Assembly (NCBI GenBank): GCA_030641105.1
Contig: DAOWHZ010000068.1
Location: 1 to 7,381, forward strand
Origin: a bacterium
GTDB lineage: Bacteria; Patescibacteria; ABY1; BM507; VMTK01
DNA length: 7,381 nt
Direction: 5' to 3'
In this document: piece by piece, positions 1 to 6,620 of the stretch
Layout: every line of letters begins with the position of its first letter
How positions within the stretch are numbered: the first letter of the stretch is position 1
The notes under the pieces: model-generated
Seen by the model: the letters and a program-made list of their open reading frames with translations, nothing else
Databases searched by the model: none
What the model was told of the DNA's origin: nothing
Position numbers and translations under genes: made by a program

Positions 1-1062
1 AATTTTTTCCACTAAATGCGCCTTGTTAACTTGATACGGCAGTTCAGTCGCTATTATTTGAAACATACCGTTCTTGGTTTCCACTACTTCGGCCTTGCCC
101 CGCATAACAATGCCTGCTTTACCAGTGGCATAGGCCTGCAAAATATCTTTGTTATTATAAATCACGCCGCCGGTAGGAAAATCCGGCCCTTTGACAAACT
201 GCATTAAATCTTCTACTGTCGCGTCCGGGTGATCAATTAGATGAATAATACCTTGGACCAGCTCTCTTAAATTATGCGGCGGAATATTAGTAGCCATGCC
301 AACCGCTATTCCCATAGTGCCATTCAGCAGTAAATTAGGTAGTTTGGCAGGCATTACTCGCGGCTCTTTGTGCGAGCCATCAAAATTTGGTATAAAATTA
401 ACAGTATTTTTTTCAATGTCAAAAAGCAATTGTTCGGAGATCGCTGACATTTTTGCTTCTGTATATCGCATAGCAGCCGCTCTGTCTCCGTCCATTGAGC
501 CGAAATTTCCCTGGCCACGCACCAAAGGATAACGCATGGAAAAATTTTGCGCCATTCTTACCATAGATTCATAAACCGCTGTGTCGCCATGCGGATGATA
601 TTTGCCTAAAACTTCACCGACAACCGTGGCTGACTTTCTAAATTTTGCTCCGGAACGCAAGCCAATACTCCACATAGCGTACAAAATTCTTCTATGAACC
701 GGCTTTAAGCCATCACGCACATCAGGCAAGGCGCGCGAAACAATCACGCTCATAGCATAATCTAAATATGATTTGCGCATTTCTTCAATAATTGGCTGTG
801 GTTCAATTAAGCCATATTCGGTTTTTTGTTTGCCATTGACTATTTGTTTAGTAATTGCCTTTTTTTCATCCTGTATTTTTTCATTCTCTTTTTCTGCTGG
901 CTTTTCTTTTTCCACTGGTTTAACAATTTTTTCAGGCGCTGGCTTTTTAATAACTTTTTTTGCCATGATTTTTTTAGCTGTTTTTTTAACCACAGACTTT
1001 TTAACCACTTTCTTAACCGGCTTCTTTTTAGTAGATTTTTTTACAACTTTTTTCTTTGCCAT
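1..1062 (-). CDS. gyrA: DNA gyrase subunit A, N-terminal part (cut by window edge)
   Basis: This is the breakage-reunion subunit of the type IIA topoisomerase that supercoils DNA. It acts with GyrB in the cytoplasm. 354 codons are visible, reading from ATG at 1062 to the window edge. From about residue 84 it follows the GyrA/ParC family: [17 protein letters not shown], the [11 protein letters not shown] helix, [11 protein letters not shown], the active site MRYTE with catalytic Tyr200 (equivalent to E. coli Tyr122), then [14 protein letters not shown] and GPDFPTGG. The quinolone-determining positions 83 and 87 of E. coli are Thr161 and Glu165 here. About 78 residues precede the E. coli start point. 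They are almost all Lys, Val, Ala, Pro and Glu, with KKxVxKK-like repeats, and are probably disordered. Internal Met33 and Met95 are alternative starts, but the reading frame and lysine pattern are continuous from Met1. No clear Shine-Dalgarno is seen. ParC cannot be formally excluded from the N-terminal part alone; GyrA is the more likely assignment. Confidence 0.93.
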   Translation of the reverse strand, partial: MAKKKVVKKSTKKKPVKKVVKKSVVKKTAKKIMAKKVIKKPAPEKIVKPVEKEKPAEKENEKIQDEKKAITKQIVNGKQKTEYGLIEPQPIIEEMRKSYLDYAMSVIVSRALPDVRDGLKPVHRRILYAMWSIGLRSGAKFRKSATVVGEVLGKYHPHGDTAVYESMVRMAQNFSMRYPLVRGQGNFGSMDGDRAAAMRYTEAKMSAISEQLLFDIEKNTVNFIPNFDGSHKEPRVMPAKLPNLLLNGTMGIAVGMATNIPPHNLRELVQGIIHLIDHPDATVEDLMQFVKGPDFPTGGVIYNNKDILQAYATGKAGIVMRGKAEVVETKNGMFQIIATELPYQVNKAHLVEKI

Positions 1063-1355
1063 ATATTAATAATGTTATGAGTTATCGGTTAAGGCTCAAA
1101 TGGAACCGAGGCTCTTAATGAAATCGAGGCTCTTTTAGATATAAATTCCAAATCTCAAATCACAAATAACAAACAAATCTCAAATCACAATAACCTAAAT
1201 TCCAAACATCAATCAAACTAATCTTAGCTATTAAAAATCCAAATTTTGGAATTTTGGACATTGGAATTTGTTTGTTGTTTGGTGCTTGTAATTTGGGATT
1301 TCTAAAAATTGGGTGCTCTGGTTTCATTTAACCTTTAACCGTTATGAGCTATGCG
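1063..1355. repeat. Gene-free spacer filled by a large imperfect inverted repeat
   Basis: No gene is seen in these 293 bases. The spacer folds on itself. Outer arms 1086-1107 and 1320-1341 match at 18 of 22 positions. Inner arms 1143-1178 and 1266-1301 match over 36 positions with about nine mismatches and share ACAACAAACAAAT-like sequence. The octamer GTTATGAG stands directly outside the left arm (1074-1081) and again at the right end (1341-1348). A tandem direct repeat CGAGGCTCTT sits at 1107-1116 and 1125-1134 with period 18. TCAAATCACAA occurs twice in the left inner arm. The structure could be a small non-autonomous element, or a hairpin separating the two co-directional minus-strand genes. 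It also has to contain the promoter and leader of gyrA, but no convincing promoter could be picked out. Confidence 0.7.
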
Positions 1356-2138
1356 TTACGGCGTACTAGTTGCCTGCTCTTCATCAGCTTTAATCTGATT
1401 TTCCAGCTCCTCCAACCTTTTTTTCAATTCATTTATTTCATCATCTTCAAATACAACCGCGTCATCAGAAGTCGTAGCAGTCTCACTAAAAATATCCCTG
1501 CCTTCCTCTTCTGTCTCAATTTCTTTTAATTCCGCCATGCCTTCTTTTACTTTTTCTAATGTTTTAGTGAATTCATCAGCGATTTTATCCCATTCTTGAA
1601 CAGCTGAATTATTAATATCTGTATTTTCAGTTGTTTTAAAAATATTTTTAAGATTAAAAACCCAAGCCCCAAATATCAAAACCATAAAAAAAGTGACCCC
1701 GGCCCACATCATCAATCTTTTATCTCGTTCCATTCTTTCAGAATCAATATGCTTTACAACCTTTAGTTGTTTCTTTGTCTTCTTTTCCTGCTGTTTAACT
1801 TTTTTTATAACTTCTTCTTTTTCTTTTTTTGCTTCCTGCTTTTTTTCTGACATCTGTTGCTTTCCCATTATAGCTTCCTTACCCGCCAAAGCTTTTTTAA
1901 CATCCATAGCTTTAACGGAGGATGTAGTGTCGGCGGGAGCGAAAACGGGTTTGTCGTCTGTTTTCTCCGCCTGAGGCGGACCAGCCTCTGACTGGTGTTT
2001 TCTCCGCCTGAGGCGGACCATCCTTTGGCTGGTTTTTTCTGTTTTCCGGCTAATTCTCACAGGCAGCTGAACTTTCTTAGGTTTTTTAACAACCTTTTTC
2101 TTGCTTGTAGTTTTTGTCTTAGTTGTTCTCCTCGGCAT
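1356..2138 (-). CDS. Unrecognised lysine-rich single-pass membrane protein with C-terminal coiled coil
   Basis: I do not recognise this 260-residue protein as a named family. Residues 1-36 are strongly basic (KKKVVKKPKK), resembling the tail on the neighbouring GyrA. Residues about 36-61 are encoded by two copies of a palindromic DNA repeat and are probably an insertion. Residues about 80-140 are a charged Lys/Glu-rich stretch likely to form a coiled coil. A single hydrophobic helix follows at about 143-164 (WAGVTFFMVLIFGAWVF) with basic residues before it. The C-terminus (about 175-260) is acidic, with the heptad-like stretch ELKKRLEELENQI near the end. Basic residues before the helix suggest the long basic half is cytoplasmic and the acidic half is outside (positive-inside rule, inference). 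The ATG at 2138 is the first Met of the frame and lies about 70 bases below a good promoter. A relic of a second copy lies at 6530-6620, so the family may be multicopy. Confidence 0.8.
   Translation of the reverse strand: MPRRTTKTKTTSKKKVVKKPKKVQLPVRISRKTEKTSQRMVRLRRRKHQSEAGPPQAEKTDDKPVFAPADTTSSVKAMDVKKALAGKEAIMGKQQMSEKKQEAKKEKEEVIKKVKQQEKKTKKQLKVVKHIDSERMERDKRLMMWAGVTFFMVLIFGAWVFNLKNIFKTTENTDINNSAVQEWDKIADEFTKTLEKVKEGMAELKEIETEEEGRDIFSETATTSDDAVVFEDDEINELKKRLEELENQIKADEEQATSTP
1961..2035. repeat. Two copies of a palindromic repeat inside a coding region
   Basis: A 23-bp unit is repeated exactly at 1961-1983 and 1998-2020, a period of 37. Its core TCCGCCTGAGGCGGA is a perfect palindrome with 7-base arms around one G. 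Each core is followed by a second, imperfect inverted repeat: CCAGCCTCTGACTGG at 1981-1995 and CCATCCTTTGGCTGG at 2018-2032. The unit is therefore two adjacent hairpins. It is much richer in GC than its surroundings. Because 37 is not a multiple of three, the host gene reads the two copies in different frames, as VRLRRRKH and as GPPQAEKT. A related GC palindrome lies in the spacer at 5704-5719. Confidence 0.85.
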
Positions 2139-2185
2139 ATTTTTATAAATTCGCGGCTGATTAGCGACAATTAAACATTAAAAAT

Positions 2186-2202
2186 CACTCACTTTTTGAG
2201 TG
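2186..2202 (-). promoter_or_regulatory. Small dyad in the leader of the lysine-rich membrane protein gene
   Basis: CACTCA and TGAGTG form a perfect 6-bp inverted repeat around a 5-base centre. It sits just downstream of the predicted minus-strand transcription start (about 2209), so the 5' end of the mRNA would begin with a hairpin. It could be an operator or a stabilising 5' stem. No function is shown. Confidence 0.4.
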
Positions 2203-2215
2203 TGTAATAATTTAA

Positions 2216-2244
2216 ATTGTAGCAAAAAATATTAAAAAAGTAAA
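2216..2244 (-). promoter_or_regulatory. Sigma-70-type promoter for the lysine-rich membrane protein gene
   Basis: Read on the minus strand, TTTACT (2244-2239) is followed after exactly 17 bases by TACAAT (2221-2216), which matches the -10 consensus at five of six positions. The predicted start of transcription is near 2209, giving a leader of about 70 bases before the ATG at 2138. The -35 box is only a moderate match. Confidence 0.6.
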
Positions 2245-2368
2245 GAGTTGATTGACCCTTAATGAACTATTTTAATAATAATCAAACTATAAATAAAAAA
2301 GAAAAAAATAATAAAAAATAATTACTAAAAACTCTGAATTGATTTACAAAACAGCAAAATTAATATTA

Positions 2369-2398
2369 TGTTTTTATCTTTAATGTTTTTATCTTTAA
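2369..2398. repeat. Perfect 15-bp tandem duplication next to a promoter
   Basis: TGTTTTTATCTTTAA occurs twice back to back (2369-2383 and 2384-2398). The second copy ends 8 bases before the TG of the extended -10 element at 2407 and so covers the -35 area. It could be a pair of binding sites for a regulator, or a simple slippage duplication. Confidence 0.6.
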
Positions 2399-2406
2399 AT
2401 AAAATG

Positions 2407-2415
2407 TGTTATAAT
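2407..2415 (+). promoter_or_regulatory. Extended -10 promoter element upstream of the FIST remnant and kinase
   Basis: TGTTATAAT is a perfect extended -10 element (TG, one base, TATAAT). No good -35 box is found 17 bases upstream, where the 15-bp tandem repeat lies; extended -10 promoters often lack one. It is the best plus-strand promoter before the signalling block and could serve the kinase at 3553 through a long leader. The stretch 2416-2618 shows no gene and no obvious riboswitch or terminator. Confidence 0.5.
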
Positions 2416-2619
2416 TAAAACAGTTATTTAGGATCCGGTGATCTTTGCAATTTTTACCCTAAACTCACAAAATGTAACTACTCACCTACACCAACTACAC
2501 CATTTTACAACTTAAATCATCCGTAAAAATAAACAATTCCCACTCATTAGACAAAGGAAGGAAACTCGGGTTTCATCTTTCTACTTAACCAATGAAGATA
2601 GTTTATTAATTTTTTCTAA

Positions 2620-3556
2620 AGCTCAGGAGAAAAAATAAAAGACGACTTTAGAGAAGCTGGAGTAAAACTTGCCAAGGATATTGTTGGCAGATCCGCGAAA
2701 AAAATAAACAGCTTAATAATGCTCACGGATGTTTTAACAGATAATGGAGCCGATGTTATAGGGGGCATCCAGGATAAATTAGAAAAAAAATTTTAATTAT
2801 AGGCGGAGCGGCCGGTGATGATTTTCTATTTAAAGAAACTTATGTTTACTATAATGATAAAGTTCTGCCCTCTTCTATGGTAGGCGCTGGTCTATTCGGC
2901 AATTTTGGCATAGGCGTAGGCGTCCGCCATGGATGGATTCCTATTGGATTGCCTATGAAAGTTACTAAATCAAAAGGAGCTGTTTTAGAAGAAATAAACG
3001 GAAAACCAGCTGTGAGCATTTATGAAGATTATTTTAGAGAAAAAGCTGAAAAAATAAAAGAAGAGTTATTAGCAAGAATGGCTATTATTTATCCTTTGGG
3101 CATGAGCGTGGAGGGTTCATTAAAGCTTTTAATTAGAGATGAGGTCATTGCTAATGAAAAAGGAGAAATTACCTGCACAGCAAAAATTTCTTAAGATTCA
3201 GAAATCCGTTTGATGTTAGAAGATTCAAAAAAGCTATTCAGGCAGCTAAAGAAGCAACTGAAAATGCCTTGACTCAACTTAAAGGCAAGTTCCCCCAAAG
3301 CTGTATTTGTCTTTGACTGTATGGCTCGTCATAGATTACTTGGTCCACGAATCGGAGAAGAGATAGAAGCTATCCAGAAGATTTTAGGAATAAAAAACAA
3401 GCTCCCTTAGGAGGCAAGATTGAGCAGGATGTTTGTCAGTTTGTTTTTCATAACGAGACTATATGTCTGTTGATTTCAGACGAGCAAGGGTTTGCGCATC
3501 ATATAAATTTTTTCTCAAAACAAATATTGATTATTATTAAAAGATACTTAAAATGA
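2620..3556 (+). pseudogene. Decayed FIST-domain sensor gene (5'-truncated, multiply frameshifted)
   Basis: FIST proteins are ligand-sensing proteins that commonly sit beside or within signal-transduction genes. Five pieces in changing frames together match the family's C-terminal two thirds. Piece 2623-2790 carries FREAGVKLAKDIVG and DVLTDNGADVIGGI. Piece 2790-3194, intact over 105 codons from ATG 2877, carries IIGGAAGDDF, GVRHGWIPIGLPMKVT, NGKPAVSIYEDYF and YPLGM. Piece 3195-3232 carries DSEIRLML, 3233-3296 carries AIQAAKEATENALTQLKG, and 3297-3400 carries AVFVFDCMARHRLLG. Piece 3401-3556 carries APLGGKIEQD and FHNETICLL. The lesions are: loss of one base in an A-run at 2783-2790, an in-frame TAA at 3192, loss of one base in an A-run at 3227-3232, a one-base gain near 3290-3296, and a deletion near 3400 that appears to remove the usual GFYTYGE-like segment. 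The N-terminal third is missing upstream of 2620. The last frame ends in TGA 3554-3556, overlapping the kinase ATG, which points to translational coupling in the ancestor. Confidence 0.85.
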
Positions 3557-5583
3557 GTTTTAAATTAACTTTATTGATTGTCGGCGCTTTTGTTATTGCT
3601 GCCTTAAGTTTTTTTATTGGAATTTTTGTTTATTTAAATAACAGAAAGAGCGCAGCAGCCAAATTTTTTGCTTTAATGAATTTATGTTTAGCTGGCTGGT
3701 GCGTTTTTGGCTTAGGCTTGGGATACCTTAGTCATACGCCGTCAAAAGCGGTGTTCTGGATGCGTTTGGGCAATCTTTTCCCAATATTTATCGCTGCCTT
3801 TTATTTTCACTTTGTTGTCGCTTTGCTCAATCAAGTTGAATTAAAAAAGAGAATTCTTAAAGTCATTTATACTTTAGCAGGGTTGATTTTATGTTTAGCC
3901 ATTATCTTTCCCCAGCACTGGATTGGCCGAGCAGTGCCAAAGATGTATTTTAGATACGCTCAAAGCGACGCTGGATTCATTCTTTATTTTTATACTTTTT
4001 TCTTTTTAGCAGTTGGCATTTATTCTTTTTATTTACTGATCAGGGAATATAAAACACTTTCAGGAAACAAGCGCAGACAAATAGGGTATCTAATTTTAGC
4101 TGCCTTTATTGGATTTGGTAGTGGGTCAACTACTTTTTTTATTGCTTATGATATTTCAATAGATCCTATTTTCGTTCTTTTAATAATCTTCTTCCCTCTT
4201 ATTATTAGTTATGCCATTTTTAAGCATCAATTTATGGATATTAAGATTATTATTACTAAGGGGACAATCTATGCGGTATTAATTGCTTTAATCACTGGTT
4301 GTTTGGTGGCAGTGGCTTCTTTAAATTATTGGTTTATTGAAAATTTGCCTAATTATAGTTCTTGGATGATGATGGCGGCAGGGGCTGTTTTTGCTTTTTT
4401 TGTCGGCAAATATTTTTTTGATAAAAACAAAGAATTAAAGAATCAAATGGCCAAATTAGACAGGAACGCCAAAATGTTGGTCAGAAGAGATTTGGAGCTT
4501 TCTCTCTCCAGAGAAAAATTAGCCCAAGAAAAAGGGAAAATAGCTGCAGTGATTAATAGTTTAGTTGATGGTTTAATTATGGTTGACCAAGATCAAAAGA
4601 TTGTTTTGATTAACCCCGAAGCAGAAAGAATTTTGAATATAAAGGAAAAAGAAGTTGTTAATAAAAAAATAGACCAAATTACCGGTTCTGAAAATTTAAA
4701 CAAACTTTATGAAACTTTGAGCCAAAAAATAGAATGGACTAAACAGAAATATAAATTGGTTTTAGAAAAGCCATTTAAAAAATTTTTTCAAGTGTCAATT
4801 GTTAAGGTGGCAGTTGAAGAGGCAGAAGTTGGGTTAATGGTTATTTTGCATGATGTTACCCGCGATAAAGAGATTGATCGGATGAAAACAGAATTTATTT
4901 CTATTGCCGCCCACCAACTGCGCACTCCTTTATCAGCGGTAAAATGGGCTTTACAAATGATTTTAAATGGTCATATGGGGAAAATTGATCCTGAAGTAAG
5001 AGAATATCTAAGAAAGTCTTATCAATCAAATGAAAGAATGATACATTTAGTTAATGATTTGCTCAATATTTCCCGGATTGAAGAAGGCCGCTTTCTTTAT
5101 GACTTAAAATTGGTTTCAATTAAGGATATAATAAAAGAAGCTATTTTTTCCTCAAAAGTTTTATTATCTAAAAGAAAAATAAAAGTAAAATTTAATGCGC
5201 CTAAAAGTAAAATACCTAAAATTAAAGCAGATGCAAAAAAAATGAAATTGGCTATCCAAAATTTAGTTGATAATGCTATAAGATATTCAATGGCAGGCAG
5301 TGAAGTTATTATTAATCTGGAGCAAATAAAAGAAAAAAAGAATAATTTTGTCAAAATTGAAATCAAAGATTATGGCATTGGTATTAACATTAAGGATCAA
5401 GAGAGATTATTTTCTAAATTTTTTCGCGGCGGTAATGCTGTTAGATTTCAAACTGAGGGATCAGGATTAGGTTTATTTATTGTGAAAAATATTATTGAAG
5501 CACATTATGGCAAAATTTGGTTTAAAAGCGAGGAAAATAAAGGGACAACTTTTTATGTTAAATTACCAATAAATAATAATTAA
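3553..5583 (+). CDS. Membrane sensor histidine kinase: 7TM-type sensor, PAS, HisKA, HATPase
   Basis: A 676-residue sensor kinase that should autophosphorylate on a histidine and pass the phosphate to a receiver protein. About nine hydrophobic helices lie between residues 7 and 290. The first seven resemble the N-terminal 7TM sensor of bacterial histidine kinases, and two more follow. A charged helix (about 290-328) leads to a PAS domain (about 330-440, VINSLVDGLIMVDQDQKIVLIN). HisKA follows with the H-box AAHQLRTPLS, phosphoacceptor His454. The ATPase domain shows an N-box (LVDNAIRYS, Asn574), G1 box (DYGIG, 606-610), F-box (LFSKFFRG) and G2 box (GSGLGL, 636-641), so all catalytic motifs are present. 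The ATG at 3553 overlaps the TGA of the FIST remnant as ATGA, which supports this start; no strong Shine-Dalgarno is seen. The double-receiver protein at 5762 is the obvious partner. The ligand is unknown. PAS residues diagnostic of haem or flavin binding are not evident. Confidence 0.93.
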   Translation: MSFKLTLLIVGAFVIAALSFFIGIFVYLNNRKSAAAKFFALMNLCLAGWCVFGLGLGYLSHTPSKAVFWMRLGNLFPIFIAAFYFHFVVALLNQVELKKRILKVIYTLAGLILCLAIIFPQHWIGRAVPKMYFRYAQSDAGFILYFYTFFFLAVGIYSFYLLIREYKTLSGNKRRQIGYLILAAFIGFGSGSTTFFIAYDISIDPIFVLLIIFFPLIISYAIFKHQFMDIKIIITKGTIYAVLIALITGCLVAVASLNYWFIENLPNYSSWMMMAAGAVFAFFVGKYFFDKNKELKNQMAKLDRNAKMLVRRDLELSLSREKLAQEKGKIAAVINSLVDGLIMVDQDQKIVLINPEAERILNIKEKEVVNKKIDQITGSENLNKLYETLSQKIEWTKQKYKLVLEKPFKKFFQVSIVKVAVEEAEVGLMVILHDVTRDKEIDRMKTEFISIAAHQLRTPLSAVKWALQMILNGHMGKIDPEVREYLRKSYQSNERMIHLVNDLLNISRIEEGRFLYDLKLVSIKDIIKEAIFSSKVLLSKRKIKVKFNAPKSKIPKIKADAKKMKLAIQNLVDNAIRYSMAGSEVIINLEQIKEKKNNFVKIEIKDYGIGINIKDQERLFSKFFRGGNAVRFQTEGSGLGLFIVKNIIEAHYGKIWFKSEENKGTTFYVKLPINNN

Positions 5584-5594
5584 AAATGCAAAAA

Positions 5595-5734
5595 TATAAT
5601 GCGAATGCCGCGAATTAGTATGCGAATGCCGCGAATTCTAATAATGCGAATCAACAAAATATAGTTAAAAAGTTATTCGCATAATTCGTATTTGCAACAT
5701 TCGTCCCGCCTCGGCGGGATAGATTCGCATTATA
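5595..5734. repeat. ATGCGAAT repeat island with 12-bp terminal inverted repeats
   Basis: The spacer between kinase and receiver genes is bounded by TATAATGCGAAT (5595-5606) and its exact complement ATTCGCATTATA (5723-5734). Inside, ATGCGAAT occurs at 5599, 5620 and 5644 in direct orientation and at 5675 and 5723 inverted. The 18-bp unit ATGCGAATGCCGCGAATT is repeated at 5599-5616 and 5620-5637, period 21. The RNA could fold into a long stem. No target-site duplication is obvious. TATAAT at 5731-5736, inside the right end, might act as a -10 for the receiver gene, but there is no matching -35. Confidence 0.75.
5704..5719. repeat. GC-rich palindrome in the kinase-receiver spacer
   Basis: TCCCGCC and GGCGGGA form a perfect 7-bp inverted repeat around TC. 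It stands out from the AT-rich surroundings and resembles the palindrome TCCGCCTGAGGCGGA found twice in the gene at 1356-2138. It has only a short mixed AT tract after it, so it is a poor intrinsic terminator. It looks more like a member of a dispersed palindromic repeat family. Confidence 0.7.
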
Positions 5735-5761
5735 ATTATTCATTTTGTATTAATAGACATT

Positions 5762-6529
5762 ATGACCACCAACAAAAAAAAGATTTTAATAATTGAAGAT
5801 GAAGAAATTTTACTTAATATTTTATCTAAAAGAATAAAAGATGAAAATTTTACTGTTTTTACCGCTAAAGATGGAGAGGAGGGTTTGGCTCAGATTAAAA
5901 ATAATAAGTCAGATTTAATTTTATTAGATATGATATTACCTAAAATTGACGGTTTTGGCGTATTAGAAAAAATGAAAAAGGATAATATTAACATCCCGGT
6001 GATAATTATTTCCAATTCCGGGCAGCCAATTGACATTAATAGAGCTATTGAATTAGGGGCTTGTGATTATTTAATCAAAGCCAAATTTGAGATAGATGAA
6101 ATTATTGAAAAAATCCATCGCTGTTTAATGATTGAGCAAAGCGGCAAATCAGGAGCTAAAAAAATATTAATAGTAGAAGACGACCAATTTTTACTGGATT
6201 TATGCGTTAAAAGATTTAATCAGTCGGGTTATAATGTTGATTTTGCTGTTAACGGTCAAGAAGGATTAGAAAAGATTATTAAAAACAAGCCGGATTTAAT
6301 TTTATTAGATTTGATTATTCCAGGTATTGATGGTTTTGACGTTTTAAAAAAGGTGCGTGTTAATAAAAATAAAAGTATAGCCAAAATTCCTATTATAGTT
6401 TTATCAAATTTAGGCCAAAAATCTGATGTGCAAAAAGCTTTAAACCTCGGAGCTAGTGATTATTTAATTAAAGCTCATTTTACCACGGATGATATTATTA
6501 GTAAAGTGAAAAAATATTTAAAAGAATAA
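5762..6529 (+). CDS. Two-domain response regulator made of tandem receiver domains
   Basis: A 255-residue protein consisting of two CheY-like receiver domains and nothing else. Receiver 1 (about 6-122) has the acidic pocket Glu12/Asp13, phosphoacceptor Asp56 (LILLDMILP), Ser84 in the Thr/Ser switch position and Lys106 (YLIKA). Receiver 2 (about 133-254) has Glu139/Asp140/Asp141, Asp183 (LILLDLIIP), Ser215 and Lys237 (YLIKA). All catalytic residues are present in both, so both can probably be phosphorylated. The halves are similar (shared NLG/NSG and LGAxDYLIKA segments), which suggests an internal duplication. There is no DNA-binding or enzymatic output domain, so it should act by protein contact or as a phosphate relay or sink. 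Its likely donor is the kinase at 3553-5583, 178 bases upstream; the spacer is filled with repeats, so an own promoter is possible. The start codon ATG 5762 lies in frame just before the first beta strand. Confidence 0.93.
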   Translation: MTTNKKKILIIEDEEILLNILSKRIKDENFTVFTAKDGEEGLAQIKNNKSDLILLDMILPKIDGFGVLEKMKKDNINIPVIIISNSGQPIDINRAIELGACDYLIKAKFEIDEIIEKIHRCLMIEQSGKSGAKKILIVEDDQFLLDLCVKRFNQSGYNVDFAVNGQEGLEKIIKNKPDLILLDLIIPGIDGFDVLKKVRVNKNKSIAKIPIIVLSNLGQKSDVQKALNLGASDYLIKAHFTTDDIISKVKKYLKE

Positions 6530-6620
6530 TAATGTTTCAGTTGGATAAAATACTTTTTAAAATTTATAAAAAACCCAAACCCTAAACATCAAAACCATAA
6601 AAAAAGTAACCCCTGCTCGG
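6530..6620 (-). pseudogene. Fragment of a second copy of the lysine-rich membrane protein gene
   Basis: This stretch aligns with 1620-1710, the part of the 260-residue protein gene that encodes its membrane helix. A run of 20 identical bases (ATCAAAACCATAAAAAAAGT) is the core, and the match continues on both sides, including CAGTTG near 6538-6543. On the minus strand it reads AGVTFFMVLMFRVWVF, against AGVTFFMVLIFGAWVF in the intact gene, then hits a stop. Similarity ends on one side at the stop codon of the receiver gene and fades on the other side beyond 6620. It is too short to make a protein and is best read as a relic of a paralogue truncated by rearrangement. Confidence 0.75.

Noticed and set aside
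773..1080. Phe-rich open frames on the plus strand
   Set aside because: They are the complement of the lysine-rich GyrA tail (AAA/AAG codons become TTT/CTT), not genes.
1143..1210. CRISPR-like array from the repeated TCAAATCACAA words
   Set aside because: Units are irregular, short and without unique spacers of constant length; they are better explained as one arm of the inverted repeat.
1693..1974. Plus-strand open frame of 93 codons
   Set aside because: Antisense shadow of the lysine-rich membrane protein; Phe/Ser-rich low-complexity sequence.
5704..5719. Rho-independent terminator after the kinase
   Set aside because: The GC stem is good, but the loop is only two bases and no U-run follows. 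The same type of palindrome occurs inside a coding region.
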